Assembly: GCA_031431235.1 (NCBI GenBank)
Contig: JANPDA010000085.1
Span: 1-9,164, forward strand
From: JANNSW01 sp031431235
GTDB taxonomy: Bacteria; Pseudomonadota; Alphaproteobacteria; Rhizobiales; Hyphomicrobiaceae
Reading direction: 5' to 3'
Length of the DNA stretch: 9,164 bases
The notes beneath the pieces were generated by a model. That model was not told the DNA's origin, ran no database searches, and saw nothing but the letters and a program-made list of their open reading frames with translations. Made by a program: the position numbers and the translations under genes. Each line of letters begins with the position of its first letter. The stretch's first letter is position 1. Of the stretch, positions 1 through 5,849 are shown one piece after another.

Positions 1-168
1 CTCGGCAGCTTCCTCGGCGTCTGGCTGGGCGGGGTCGTCTACGATCGCACGGGCAGCTATGACCCGGTGTGGTGGATGGGCGTAGCACTCGGCCGGCTGG
101 CAGCCCTCGTGCACCTGCCGATCAACGAAGGGCCATTGGCACGGCCTGCGGCGGCGAGCCCGGCCTGA
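1..168 (+). CDS. MFS transporter, C-terminal fragment (5' end outside window)
   Basis: Frame 1 is open from the first base to a TGA at 166-168 and encodes 55 residues. The peptide opens with LGSFLGVWLGGVVYDRTGSY, followed by DPVWWMGVALG and a short polar tail containing HLPINEGP. A glycine-rich helix with a VYDRTGSYD loop, then a Trp-containing last helix, is the usual end of a 12-helix major facilitator superfamily transporter of the kind often annotated as a YbfB/CynX-like MFS protein. This would be an inner-membrane secondary transporter. The substrate cannot be told from the tail. It reads in the same direction as the Fic gene that follows 97 bases later. The box-containing promoter-like sequence between them suggests separate transcription. 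The family call is by recognition of the tail only. Confidence 0.75.
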   Translation, partial: LGSFLGVWLGGVVYDRTGSYDPVWWMGVALGRLAALVHLPINEGPLARPAAASPA

Positions 169-187
169 GCGATGCGAAACCGACCGA

Positions 188-208
188 AACTGGCCAACGA
201 ACTGGCCA
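188..208. promoter_or_regulatory. Tandem AACTGGCCA box pair upstream of fic (putative operator 1)
   Basis: Two exact copies of AACTGGCCA lie at 188-196 and 200-208, 12 bases apart start to start, so on about the same helix face. Each contains the palindromic core TGGCCA. A second pair with the same 12-base spacing lies at 276-296. Repetition of both sequence and spacing around one gene start suggests protein binding sites. Binding by Fic itself or another regulator is inference. Confidence 0.45.
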
Positions 209-225
209 CAATGTGCTAGTGTGGC
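205..225. promoter_or_regulatory. Imperfect dyad GCCACA-N9-TGTGGC in fic upstream region
   Basis: Six-base inverted arms at 205-210 and 220-225 flank nine bases. The left arm overlaps the second AACTGGCCA box. It may be an accessory part of an operator or chance in GC-rich DNA. No convincing -35/-10 pair could be assigned nearby. Confidence 0.2.
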
Positions 226-265
226 ATCGGAGAATGCCCATTTTTAGCGGTTCTAGAGGCTCGCT

Positions 266-1519
266 GTGTGCGCAAAACTGGCCAAAAAACCGGCCCACTC
301 GATTGCATCTCCCCTTGCGGATCGGGGTGAGTCGATCTCGCTGATGGAGCCTTTGGTCATCTCGGACAGCTCCCGGCATCGGCCACGGCTGAACGAGCTT
401 GCCTTCGAGCTGACCCGCGCGGCGACCAGCTTCCGGGCGAGCCTCCCCGCCGGCATGATCGGACCTGTCTGCGATCTCGTGCGGTCGATGAACTGCTACT
501 ACAGCAACCTGATCGAGGGTCACAACACACACCCGGTCGACATCGAGCGTGCGCTCGCCGGCGACTATAGCGCGGATCGCAGCCAGCGCGACCTTCAGCT
601 CGAGGCCAAGGCGCACATCGCCACCCAACGTTGGATCGACGATGGTGGGCTGGTCAGTGGAGCGGCGACCGTGCCTTCCATACTCGAGATCCATCGCCGG
701 TTCGTCTCGGCCTTGCCCGAGGATCTGCGCTGGGTCGAGGACCCGCACAGCGGAAAGCGGGAGGCGGTTGCTCCCGGCAGCTTTCGCGTCAGTGATGTGA
801 TCGTCGGTCGGCATATCCCGGTCAGTCCGGGCTCGGTCCCCCGGTTCCTGGACCGGTGGGAGCATGCCTTCTCCCGGCTCGGGTCCTTCGAGACCGTCTT
901 ACAGGCAGCTGCAGCACATCATCGCCTGCTGTGGATCCATCCGTTCTCGGATGGCAATGGCCGCGTCGCGCGCCTCGTTTCCTACGCGATGTTGACGACG
1001 ACCCTCGATACCGGCGGCATCTGGTCGATTGCGCGCGGCCTCGCGCGGCAGCAGGATCGATACAAGCAACATCTTGCGGCATGCGATCTCAAACGGCGCA
1101 ACGACCTCGATGGCCGGGGCCATTTGAGCGAGGAGGAGCTCGTCGCAATGACGGCTTTCTTCCTCGAAGCCTGCATCGATCAGGTCGAGTTCATGCGAGG
1201 GCTCACCCAGCCGGCAGGCTTGCGGCAGCGTGTGGTGGGATGGGCGAATGAGGAAGAGGGTCTCGGCAGTCTTCCGCCCGGCGCGGCACGAGCGCTCGCG
1301 CACATCCTCACCAACGGATCGCTCGCTCGGAACGAAGCTCCGGACGTGACGGGTCTGAATGATCGGAACGCACGCAGGGTGACGGCGGCGCTGCAGAAGC
1401 GCGGTATCGTCGCGGCGCCGACGCACAAGGCGCCGTTCGCGATTGCCTTCCCGGCGGCGCTGGCCCCGATGCTGATGCCGGGTCTCTATCCGGGGCTGCC
1501 GGGGCGTGCCGGGCGGTAG
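266..1519 (+). CDS. Fic family protein, class II (putative AMP transferase) with C-terminal winged-helix-like region
   Basis: This is a 417-residue Fic-domain protein. The complete active-site motif HPFSDGNGRVAR is at residues 225-236: H225 is the expected catalytic base, D229 the expected metal ligand, and G230-R236 the phosphate-binding loop. Upstream, SNLIEG (80-85) fits the (S/T)xxxE(G/N) inhibitory motif, and its N-terminal position makes this a class II Fic protein, in which the Glu blocks ATP binding until relieved. Residues 332-400 resemble a winged-helix region, often seen in Fic proteins of this size. Such enzymes usually AMPylate proteins in the cytoplasm; the target is unknown. 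GTG at 266 has AGAGG at 255-259, six bases upstream, and is preferred. ATG at 344 (MEPLVIS) is an alternative with a poorer, distant GGGGTGAG. No separate antitoxin gene adjoins it, as expected when the inhibitory helix is internal. Its stop is eight bases from that of the convergent Trm112 gene. Confidence 0.9.
   Translation: MCAKLAKKPAHSIASPLADRGESISLMEPLVISDSSRHRPRLNELAFELTRAATSFRASLPAGMIGPVCDLVRSMNCYYSNLIEGHNTHPVDIERALAGDYSADRSQRDLQLEAKAHIATQRWIDDGGLVSGAATVPSILEIHRRFVSALPEDLRWVEDPHSGKREAVAPGSFRVSDVIVGRHIPVSPGSVPRFLDRWEHAFSRLGSFETVLQAAAAHHRLLWIHPFSDGNGRVARLVSYAMLTTTLDTGGIWSIARGLARQQDRYKQHLAACDLKRRNDLDGRGHLSEEELVAMTAFFLEACIDQVEFMRGLTQPAGLRQRVVGWANEEEGLGSLPPGAARALAHILTNGSLARNEAPDVTGLNDRNARRVTAALQKRGIVAAPTHKAPFAIAFPAALAPMLMPGLYPGLPGRAGR
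276..296. promoter_or_regulatory. Second AACTGGCCA-like box pair overlapping the fic start (putative operator 2)
   Basis: An exact AACTGGCCA is at 276-284 and a degenerate AACCGGCCC at 288-296, with the same 12-base offset as the pair at 188-208. If translation starts at GTG 266 this pair lies in codons 4-11; if at ATG 344 it is in the leader. The two pairs are 88 bases apart, so looping or cooperative repression of fic is conceivable (inference). Confidence 0.4.
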
Positions 1520-1527
1520 CGGGGACG

Positions 1528-1743
1528 CTACTCCTCGAGCCTGCGCGCCTCCTCCTCCAGCATCACCGGCACGCCGTCGCGGATGGGGTAGGCGAGGCCG
1601 GCGGCGCGGCTGACGAGCTCCTGGCGCTCGCGGTCGTAGACGAGCGTGGTCTTGGTCAGCGGGCAGACGAGGATCTCGAGCACCTTCGGATCGACCTTGG
1701 CGGGAGCTTCCCGTTGTTTGCCTTCGCCTTGCTCGTCGGACAT
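1528..1743 (-). CDS. Trm112-like protein (YcaR/UPF0434 type)
   Basis: This is a 71-residue protein with the signature of the small bacterial Trm112 family: LEILVCPLTKTTLVYD (residues 22-37) followed by AYPIRDGVPVML (51-62). Eukaryotic and archaeal Trm112 proteins are small partners that stabilise several methyltransferases. The role of the free-standing bacterial forms is less settled. Only one cysteine (C27) is present, so the zinc knuckle of eukaryotic Trm112 is not complete, as is common in bacterial members. The ATG at 1743 begins MSDEQGEG. The open frame extends further upstream, but that part overlaps the LON-domain gene and looks unlike the family. It is the third gene of the tight leftward cluster, eight bases after the LON-domain gene, so probably co-transcribed. 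Its TAG lies eight bases from the convergent fic stop. Confidence 0.88.
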   Translation of the reverse strand: MSDEQGEGKQREAPAKVDPKVLEILVCPLTKTTLVYDRERQELVSRAAGLAYPIRDGVPVMLEEEARRLEE

Positions 1744-1751
1744 GTCGATCC

Positions 1752-2459
1752 CTATTGCAAGGCCGAGCCAGAGCCATCGCTCCTGGTCGCGATCTCCATC
1801 TCGGCGAGTGCGATCAGGACCTCGGCGCGGCGGTGCAGACTGTCCGCTTCCAGCAAGGCCTGCTTCTCCTCGGCCGTATAGGGGCTGATCATCGACAGCA
1901 TGTTGACGAGCAGCTCGTTGGAGCACCGACCGATTGCCTGCCAGTCCGCCTTCAGCGATTTCGCCTCCAGGTAGACTTTCAGCACCTTGATCAGCCGCTC
2001 GCGATCGACGCTCTCCTGACCGTGGCCGCGAAAGAGGTCGGCTGCGAACGGCGCGTAGCTGACATTGCACTGCCGGAACGGCAGGCCGGTCTCGGCTTCG
2101 CTCGTGATCTCGAAACGGCTGATGCCCGTGAGCGTGACCAGGCTGCGGCCATCCTCGGTCTCGGAGTAGGACGTCAGCCGTCCCACGCAGCCGATGCGCC
2201 GCAGCGGGGTCGACTTGCCGATCGGGCTTTCGGCTTGATCCTGCCCGACATTGGGCTGCACGATCCCGATCAGCCGCGAGCCGGCCAATGCAAAGTCCAC
2301 CATGGCGAGGTAGCGCGGCTCGAAGATGTTGAGTGGCATAGTCGCCCGCGGCAACAGGATCGCGCCTCGAAGCGGGAAGACCGGGATCCTTTTCGCAAGA
2401 TCGTCAGGGCGTTTGTAGCGGTCGCTCACCTGGACCTCAGCCTCATCCATGGCGGTCAC
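1752..2459 (-). CDS. LON peptidase substrate-binding (N-domain) protein
   Basis: This 235-residue protein consists of the Lon N-terminal (substrate-binding, PUA-like) domain without the AAA+ ATPase or Ser-Lys protease. The hallmark IPVFPLRG is at 25-32 and LNIFEPRY at 43-50, followed by the beta-rich part (RLIGIVQP, GCVGRLTSY) and a helical C-terminal half. Stand-alone LON-domain proteins are widespread in alphaproteobacteria. A role in substrate recognition or protein quality control is usually assumed from the domain, not proven. GTG at 2459 overlaps the TGA of the upstream thioredoxin gene (GTGA), suggesting translational coupling. ATG at 2450 (MDEAEVQ) is an equally possible start, seven residues of which precede the family region either way. 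Neither has a clear Shine-Dalgarno sequence, which fits coupling to the upstream gene. Confidence 0.88.
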   Translation of the reverse strand: MTAMDEAEVQVSDRYKRPDDLAKRIPVFPLRGAILLPRATMPLNIFEPRYLAMVDFALAGSRLIGIVQPNVGQDQAESPIGKSTPLRRIGCVGRLTSYSETEDGRSLVTLTGISRFEITSEAETGLPFRQCNVSYAPFAADLFRGHGQESVDRERLIKVLKVYLEAKSLKADWQAIGRCSNELLVNMLSMISPYTAEEKQALLEADSLHRRAEVLIALAEMEIATRSDGSGSALQ

Positions 2460-3421
2460 GAGAACAGCAGCGCGGACAGCTGCCGGCGGCCCGCCAGCGT
2501 CAGCTCGTCCTTGGGGCCCCAGGCCTCGAACAGTTGCACGATCTGCTTTCGCGCGGCCTCCTCGTTCCAGGCTCGGCTGCGGCGCATGATCTCCATCAAT
2601 TGCTCCAGCGCCTCTGCTCGCTGGCCGCCGGCATTGAGCGCCAGCGCCAGATCGTAGCGCGCCTGAAAGTCGGCGGGGCTCTGCTTGATGCGTTCGGCGA
2701 GCATGGCCATGTCCGCGGCGGCCGGGGCCTTGCGAGCGAGGTCGAGCATGGCGCGTGCGCCGACGATGGGGGCGGCACCTTGCTTGGCGGGCGGTACCAA
2801 CGCAAGGGTCTGCTCAGCGCGATCGAACTCACCCGACTTCAGATAGCACTTGGCCAGCCCGGCGAGTGCTTCGATGTTCTCCTTGTCCTCGCCGAGCACC
2901 GCCGCATAGATCTGGGCCGCGCCCTGCAGGTCGCCTTCCTCGTAGGCCTCGTTGGCCGAGAGCAGCACGGTCGCGATGTCGTCATCGCCGTCGCCGGCCA
3001 CGCCGCCTTTGCCGACCAGGCGATCGATGAAGGTCTTGACCTGGCTTTCGGGTAGCGCGCCCATGAAGCCGTCGACGGGCTTGCCGCCCTTGAAGGCAAA
3101 TACCGCGGGAATGGACTGCACACCCATCTGGCCGGCGACGGAGGGATGCTCGTCGATGTTCATCTTGACGAGCTTGACCGCGCCCTTGAAGCCTTTCACC
3201 ACCTTCTCGAGGATCGGCGTCAGCTGCTTGCAGGGGCCGCACCACGGGGCCCAGAAATCGACGATCACCGGCACCGTTCTCGATGCCTCGATCACGTCCT
3301 TCATGAAGGCTTGGGTGGTGGTGTCCTTGACGAGGTCGCCACCGGGGGCGGCTGGAGCAGCAGGTGCTGCAGCGGCGGGCTTGGCAGCCTTGCCGAATGT
3401 GGGCATCGAAAACTTGGCCAT
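2456..3421 (-). CDS. cnoX: CnoX/YbbN-like thioredoxin-TPR chaperedoxin
   Basis: This 321-residue cytoplasmic protein has an Ala/Pro-rich start (residues 12-26), a thioredoxin domain (about 30-137) and a helical TPR-like C-terminal half (about 145-315). The domain carries the full active site WCGPC (60-64) and the cis-proline loop SIPAV (P105). This architecture is that of CnoX (YbbN), a holdase that protects proteins and hands them to GroEL. The E. coli protein has lost the CxxC pair, whereas this one keeps both cysteines, as in Caulobacter, so redox activity is plausible. TPR-like segments such as ANEAYEEGDLQGAAQIYAAV and AKCYLKSGEFDRAEQTLALV are visible. The ATG at 3421 follows GGTGAG (3427-3432) with five bases between. 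It heads a three-gene cluster and overlaps the LON-domain gene by four bases. A gap of 90 bases separates it from the deacylase gene upstream. Confidence 0.92.
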   Translation of the reverse strand: MAKFSMPTFGKAAKPAAAAPAAPAAPGGDLVKDTTTQAFMKDVIEASRTVPVIVDFWAPWCGPCKQLTPILEKVVKGFKGAVKLVKMNIDEHPSVAGQMGVQSIPAVFAFKGGKPVDGFMGALPESQVKTFIDRLVGKGGVAGDGDDDIATVLLSANEAYEEGDLQGAAQIYAAVLGEDKENIEALAGLAKCYLKSGEFDRAEQTLALVPPAKQGAAPIVGARAMLDLARKAPAAADMAMLAERIKQSPADFQARYDLALALNAGGQRAEALEQLMEIMRRSRAWNEEAARKQIVQLFEAWGPKDELTLAGRRQLSALLFS

Positions 3422-3426
3422 GTGAT

Positions 3427-3432
3427 CTCACC
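3427..3432 (-). promoter_or_regulatory. Ribosome binding site of the cnoX-like gene
   Basis: On the minus strand this reads GGTGAG, five bases before the ATG at 3421. It fixes that start and is the only clear Shine-Dalgarno sequence in the cnoX-LON-Trm112 cluster. Confidence 0.6.
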
Positions 3433-3511
3433 GTCTCTCGTATCGGCAGCTCGTCGGTCGGTGCCTTGCCTTCTCACCCGCAGGCGAAAACCCCGGGCAG
3501 GCTCTCAATAT

Positions 3512-4042
3512 CTAGTCGGGCGTCGGCGCATTTTCGAGGGCCACCCGGCCGTGGGAAACGACCAGGATCCGCGGCTCGTGCCCTGTCGCACGAATGAACC
3601 TCAAAAGATCATCGCGCGCAATGGCCGTTGTCGCCGTATTCTCGAGCGGATGGTAGTTGAGCAGAGCGATGTCGAGCATAGGCTGGTCGAGCACGATCGT
3701 CACCCGGCCCGACCGGTCGTTCATGATCGAAAATGGGGTGACCGATCCCGGCTTCACGCCGAGCACCTGCTCCAACAGCTCGGCCTTGCCAAAGCTGAGG
3801 CGGTCGGAACCCAATGCCTTGTGGGCGGTCTTCAGATCGATGCGCGCATCGTTCAGTGCCACCACCAGGAACAGCCGGTCTTTTTTGTCCTTGAGAAACA
3901 GGTTCTTGGTGTGTCCGCCCGGCATCGACCTCTCGATCTCGAGGCTTTCGGCCACGGTGAAGACAGCCGGATGATCGACGGTGCGGGTGGCGATGCCGAG
4001 CTGATCGAGCATGGCGAGCAAGTCGGAGCGGGTCGCTGGCAT
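3512..4042 (-). CDS. ProXp-ala-type (PrdX) aminoacyl-tRNA deacylase
   Basis: This is a 176-residue single-domain member of the YbaK/INS editing superfamily. Visible family segments are VDHPAVFTVAES (22-33), GGHTKNLFLKD (42-52, with the conserved-context lysine K46), GSVTPF (99-104) and NYHPLENTATT (129-139). These match the ProXp-ala/PrdX group, which removes alanine wrongly attached to tRNA-Pro. In many alphaproteobacteria prolyl-tRNA synthetase lacks a full internal editing domain, so a free-standing deacylase performs this step. The exact specificity here is inferred. The ATG at 4042 (MPATRSDLL) is chosen because the family begins there and AAGAGA precedes it. The 43 extra in-frame residues reaching back to 4171 show no family similarity. 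It is transcribed leftward, 90 bases ahead of the cnoX-like gene, and divergently from speD. Confidence 0.88.
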   Translation of the reverse strand: MPATRSDLLAMLDQLGIATRTVDHPAVFTVAESLEIERSMPGGHTKNLFLKDKKDRLFLVVALNDARIDLKTAHKALGSDRLSFGKAELLEQVLGVKPGSVTPFSIMNDRSGRVTIVLDQPMLDIALLNYHPLENTATTAIARDDLLRFIRATGHEPRILVVSHGRVALENAPTPD

Positions 4043-4083
4043 CTTGGTCTCTTGCAGGTCGCGGTCGGTCGGCAGCGGCTCAT

Positions 4084-4233
4084 TTAGCCGCTTGAAGCGC
4101 GTGCCGCAATCGCCATGGGAGCGCCCGATCGGTTGCCAGCACGCCGTATGAGCAAACCGTAAAGAAACCACCCGGACAGAATATTTCGCGCCTGGCCCCG
4201 AATCTTCTTGAAGATGACACCAAACTCCATCAT
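4084..4233 (-). CDS. Candidate small ORF, basic 49-residue peptide
   Basis: The minus strand in the speD/deacylase gap holds a 49-codon frame beginning MMEFGVIFKKIRGQ and ending at TAA (4084-4086). GAGGGG (4240-4245) sits six bases before the first ATG, a good Shine-Dalgarno sequence. The peptide has a hydrophobic stretch (NILSGWFLYGLLI) between basic residues, so it could be amphipathic or membrane-associated. It ends 41 bases before the deacylase ATG and could be co-transcribed with it or act as a leader. I do not recognise a family. It may be chance, since the region must also carry the speD promoter. Confidence 0.3.
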   Translation of the reverse strand: MMEFGVIFKKIRGQARNILSGWFLYGLLIRRAGNRSGAPMAIAARASSG

Positions 4234-4277
4234 ATGCAGCCCCTCGTTGGCCTCATGTGGGCCACTGTCTGCTGGTT

Positions 4278-4283
4278 GGGGAG
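4278..4283 (+). promoter_or_regulatory. Ribosome binding site of speD
   Basis: GGGGAG ends eight bases before the ATG at 4292. It decides this start over an in-frame TTG at 4208, whose 28 extra residues do not look like SpeD. Confidence 0.65.
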
Positions 4284-4291
4284 AGCGCCAT

Positions 4292-4831
4292 ATGGCGAAC
4301 CATGACGCCCTCTTCCAATTGGGGATGGACTTGGCAGCAAGCACCGCCCAAAAGGAAGATCACGACTTCGCGCCTGTCGTCGCTGCAAACGATGACCGGC
4401 TCGACCACTTCATCGAGCGCGACGGTATCCGTTTTGCCGGGACGCATCTGATCGTCGATCTGTTCGGCGCAAGCCGGCTCGACGATCTGAAGCACATCGA
4501 GCGGACCCTGAAGCGCTGTGTGGAGGTGGCGGGAGCGACGCTGCTGCACATCCACCTGCATCACTTCACGCCCAATGGCGGTGTGTCGGGCGTGGCTGTC
4601 CTGTCGGAGAGCCATATCTCGATCCACTCCTGGCCCGAGGCGAGCTATGCGGCCCTCGACATCTTCATGTGCGGCGAAGCGCGCCCGCATGAGGCCGTGA
4701 CTGTGCTCGAAGAGGCCTTCGGCCCGTCGCGCATCGAGGTCACGGAGCATCTCCGGGGCGACAAGCTGGAGGACGCGGAATGGGCCGCTGGATCGAAGAG
4801 ACCCTCTATCCGAGCTGGGGCCAGAGGCTGA
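4292..4831 (+). CDS. speD: S-adenosylmethionine decarboxylase proenzyme (bacterial SpeD, class 1b type)
   Basis: SpeD (179 residues) decarboxylates S-adenosylmethionine to give the aminopropyl donor for spermidine. The self-cleavage site is plain: in LSESHISIHSWPE the bond E106-S107 should be cut, turning S107 into the pyruvoyl cofactor. H112 (processing) and C127 (proton donor, in FMCGE) follow at +5 and +20, the same spacing as S63/H68/C83 in the Thermotoga enzyme. GTHLIVDLFG (50-59) and the EVTEHLRGDKL segment near the end are also typical. Residues 1-40 form a longer N-terminal arm than the minimal bacterial enzyme. The last 17 codons overlap speE in another frame and add a tail rich in basic and small residues. 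The promoter presumably lies in the divergent region 4043-4291; no -35/-10 pair could be assigned with confidence. Confidence 0.95.
   Translation: MANHDALFQLGMDLAASTAQKEDHDFAPVVAANDDRLDHFIERDGIRFAGTHLIVDLFGASRLDDLKHIERTLKRCVEVAGATLLHIHLHHFTPNGGVSGVAVLSESHISIHSWPEASYAALDIFMCGEARPHEAVTVLEEAFGPSRIEVTEHLRGDKLEDAEWAAGSKRPSIRAGARG
4768..4773 (+). promoter_or_regulatory. Ribosome binding site of speE inside speD
   Basis: GGAGGA lies within the speD coding sequence, six bases before the speE ATG at 4780. This strong site supports independent or coupled initiation of speE before speD ends. Confidence 0.7.
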
Positions 4832-5628
4832 AGGTCGGTCGCGTCCTCCATGAGGACAAGACCGAGCACCAGCATCTGGTGATCTTCGAGAACGAGCGGC
4901 TCGGCCGCGTGATGGTGCTCGACGGCGCGGTGCAGGTCACACTCGCCGACGAGTTCGTCTACCACGAGATGATGACGCATGTGCCGTTGCTCGCGCTTGG
5001 TGAGCCGCGGCACGTGCTCGTGATCGGTGGCGGCGACGGCGGCATCCTGCGTGAGGCCTTGAAGCACGCCTCGGTCGAGCGGGTGGTGCTGTGCGAGATC
5101 GACCGCGCCGTCATCGAGATGTCGCTGAAGCATTTCCCCGAGGTGTCGGCGGGCGCGTTCGACGACGCCCGAGTCGAGGTGATCGTCGCCGACGGGGTCG
5201 AGCTCGTCGCCGAGACCGATCGCAAGTATGACGCGATCCTGGTCGACTCTACCGATCCGCACGGTCCGGGCGCCGTGCTGTTCACGCGGGAGTTCTATGC
5301 GAGTTGCCGGCGCTGCCTGAAACCGGGCGGGGTGCTGGTGACGCAGAACGGCGTGCCGTTCATGCAGCCTGATGAGCTGCAAACGTCGGTTGCCCATTTC
5401 CGTGAGCTGTTCACCGATGGCCGCTGCTATCTGGCGACGATTCCGACCTATGTGGGCGGGCCGATGGCGTTCGGCTGGGCGAGCGAGGACGCGCGGCTTT
5501 GGCGGGTAGCGGCGGCGACCTTGTCGGAGCGCTTCGCGGCAGCGGGGTTCGCGACCCGATACTATACGCCCGAAGTGCACAGCGCGGCATTTGCTCTGCC
5601 GGCGTATATCGGGCAATTGATGCGCTGA
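4780..5628 (+). CDS. speE: Spermidine synthase (polyamine aminopropyltransferase)
   Basis: This is a 282-residue enzyme that transfers the aminopropyl group of decarboxylated S-adenosylmethionine to putrescine, giving spermidine and methylthioadenosine. Residues 1-70 form the N-terminal beta domain (WIEETLYPSWGQRLKV, then VMVLDGAVQVT and EFVYHEMMTHVPL). The Rossmann-like domain has GGGDGG (83-88) for the nucleoside, CEID (105-108) with D108, and the gate and catalytic segment VDSTDP (155-160) with D156 and D159, which match D158 and D161 of the E. coli enzyme. NGVPFMQ and PMAFGWAS are further family marks. The length is normal. ATG 4780 is fixed by GGAGGA six bases upstream. It starts 52 bases before speD ends, so the two products of one pathway are made from overlapping genes. 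Substrates other than putrescine cannot be ruled out from sequence. Confidence 0.95.
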   Translation: MGRWIEETLYPSWGQRLKVGRVLHEDKTEHQHLVIFENERLGRVMVLDGAVQVTLADEFVYHEMMTHVPLLALGEPRHVLVIGGGDGGILREALKHASVERVVLCEIDRAVIEMSLKHFPEVSAGAFDDARVEVIVADGVELVAETDRKYDAILVDSTDPHGPGAVLFTREFYASCRRCLKPGGVLVTQNGVPFMQPDELQTSVAHFRELFTDGRCYLATIPTYVGGPMAFGWASEDARLWRVAAATLSERFAAAGFATRYYTPEVHSAAFALPAYIGQLMR

Positions 5629-5634
5629 TGTCCC

Positions 5635-5654
5635 TCGCTGCAGCAAGGCAGCGA
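5635..5654 (+). terminator. Stem-loop just after speE (weak terminator candidate)
   Basis: TCGCTGC (5635-5641) pairs perfectly with GCAGCGA (5648-5654) around a six-base loop, six bases after the speE stop. No T-run follows, so it may be an mRNA 3' end structure or a factor-dependent terminator instead of an intrinsic one. Confidence 0.3.
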
Positions 5655-5692
5655 AACCTCAATGTCGGCGCGTTTTCATTCCACTGTGCTTT

Positions 5693-5706
5693 GCTCGAAT
5701 TCGAGC
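5693..5706. promoter_or_regulatory. Perfect 14-base palindrome upstream of the patatin gene
   Basis: GCTCGAATTCGAGC is a perfect palindrome in the 221-base gap between speE and the patatin-domain gene. A further half-site, GCTCGAA, is at 5732-5738. This may be an operator for a dimeric regulator of the downstream gene. No regulator gene lies beside it, and no confident promoter was identified. Confidence 0.3.
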
Positions 5707-5849
5707 TTTCATCGCCCGATCGGATCCGGTGGCTCGAAAGTGTTGCGGAGCCTGGCATTGCGGTCGCTACGCCAGACGCAAGATGCTGACATAACGCATC
5801 AATGCGGATAGTGTAGCCGTTCTCCGCGAATTGGGCGTAGGGGGAAGGC

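Noticed and set aside
899..1777. Long minus-strand frame of 292 codons opposite fic
   Set aside because: Its Arg/Pro/Ala-rich product has no family features and it covers the well-supported Fic and Trm112 genes. It is an expected by-product of high GC content.
1755..2657. Plus-strand frame of 300 codons opposite the LON-domain gene
   Set aside because: The opposite strand encodes a clear LON-domain protein and the end of the CnoX-like protein; this frame is low in recognisable structure.
4043..4171. 43-residue N-terminal extension of the ProXp-ala-type deacylase
   Set aside because: Family members start at MPATRSDLL-like sequence, and a purine-rich site precedes ATG 4042. The extension looks non-coding and overlaps the candidate small ORF.
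4208..4291. TTG-started extension of speD
   Set aside because: GGGGAG stands eight bases before ATG 4292, and the 28 added residues do not resemble SpeD.
4645..5646. Minus-strand frame of 333 codons opposite speE
   Set aside because: speE and speD carry intact catalytic motifs on the plus strand. The antisense product is His/Arg-rich without domains.
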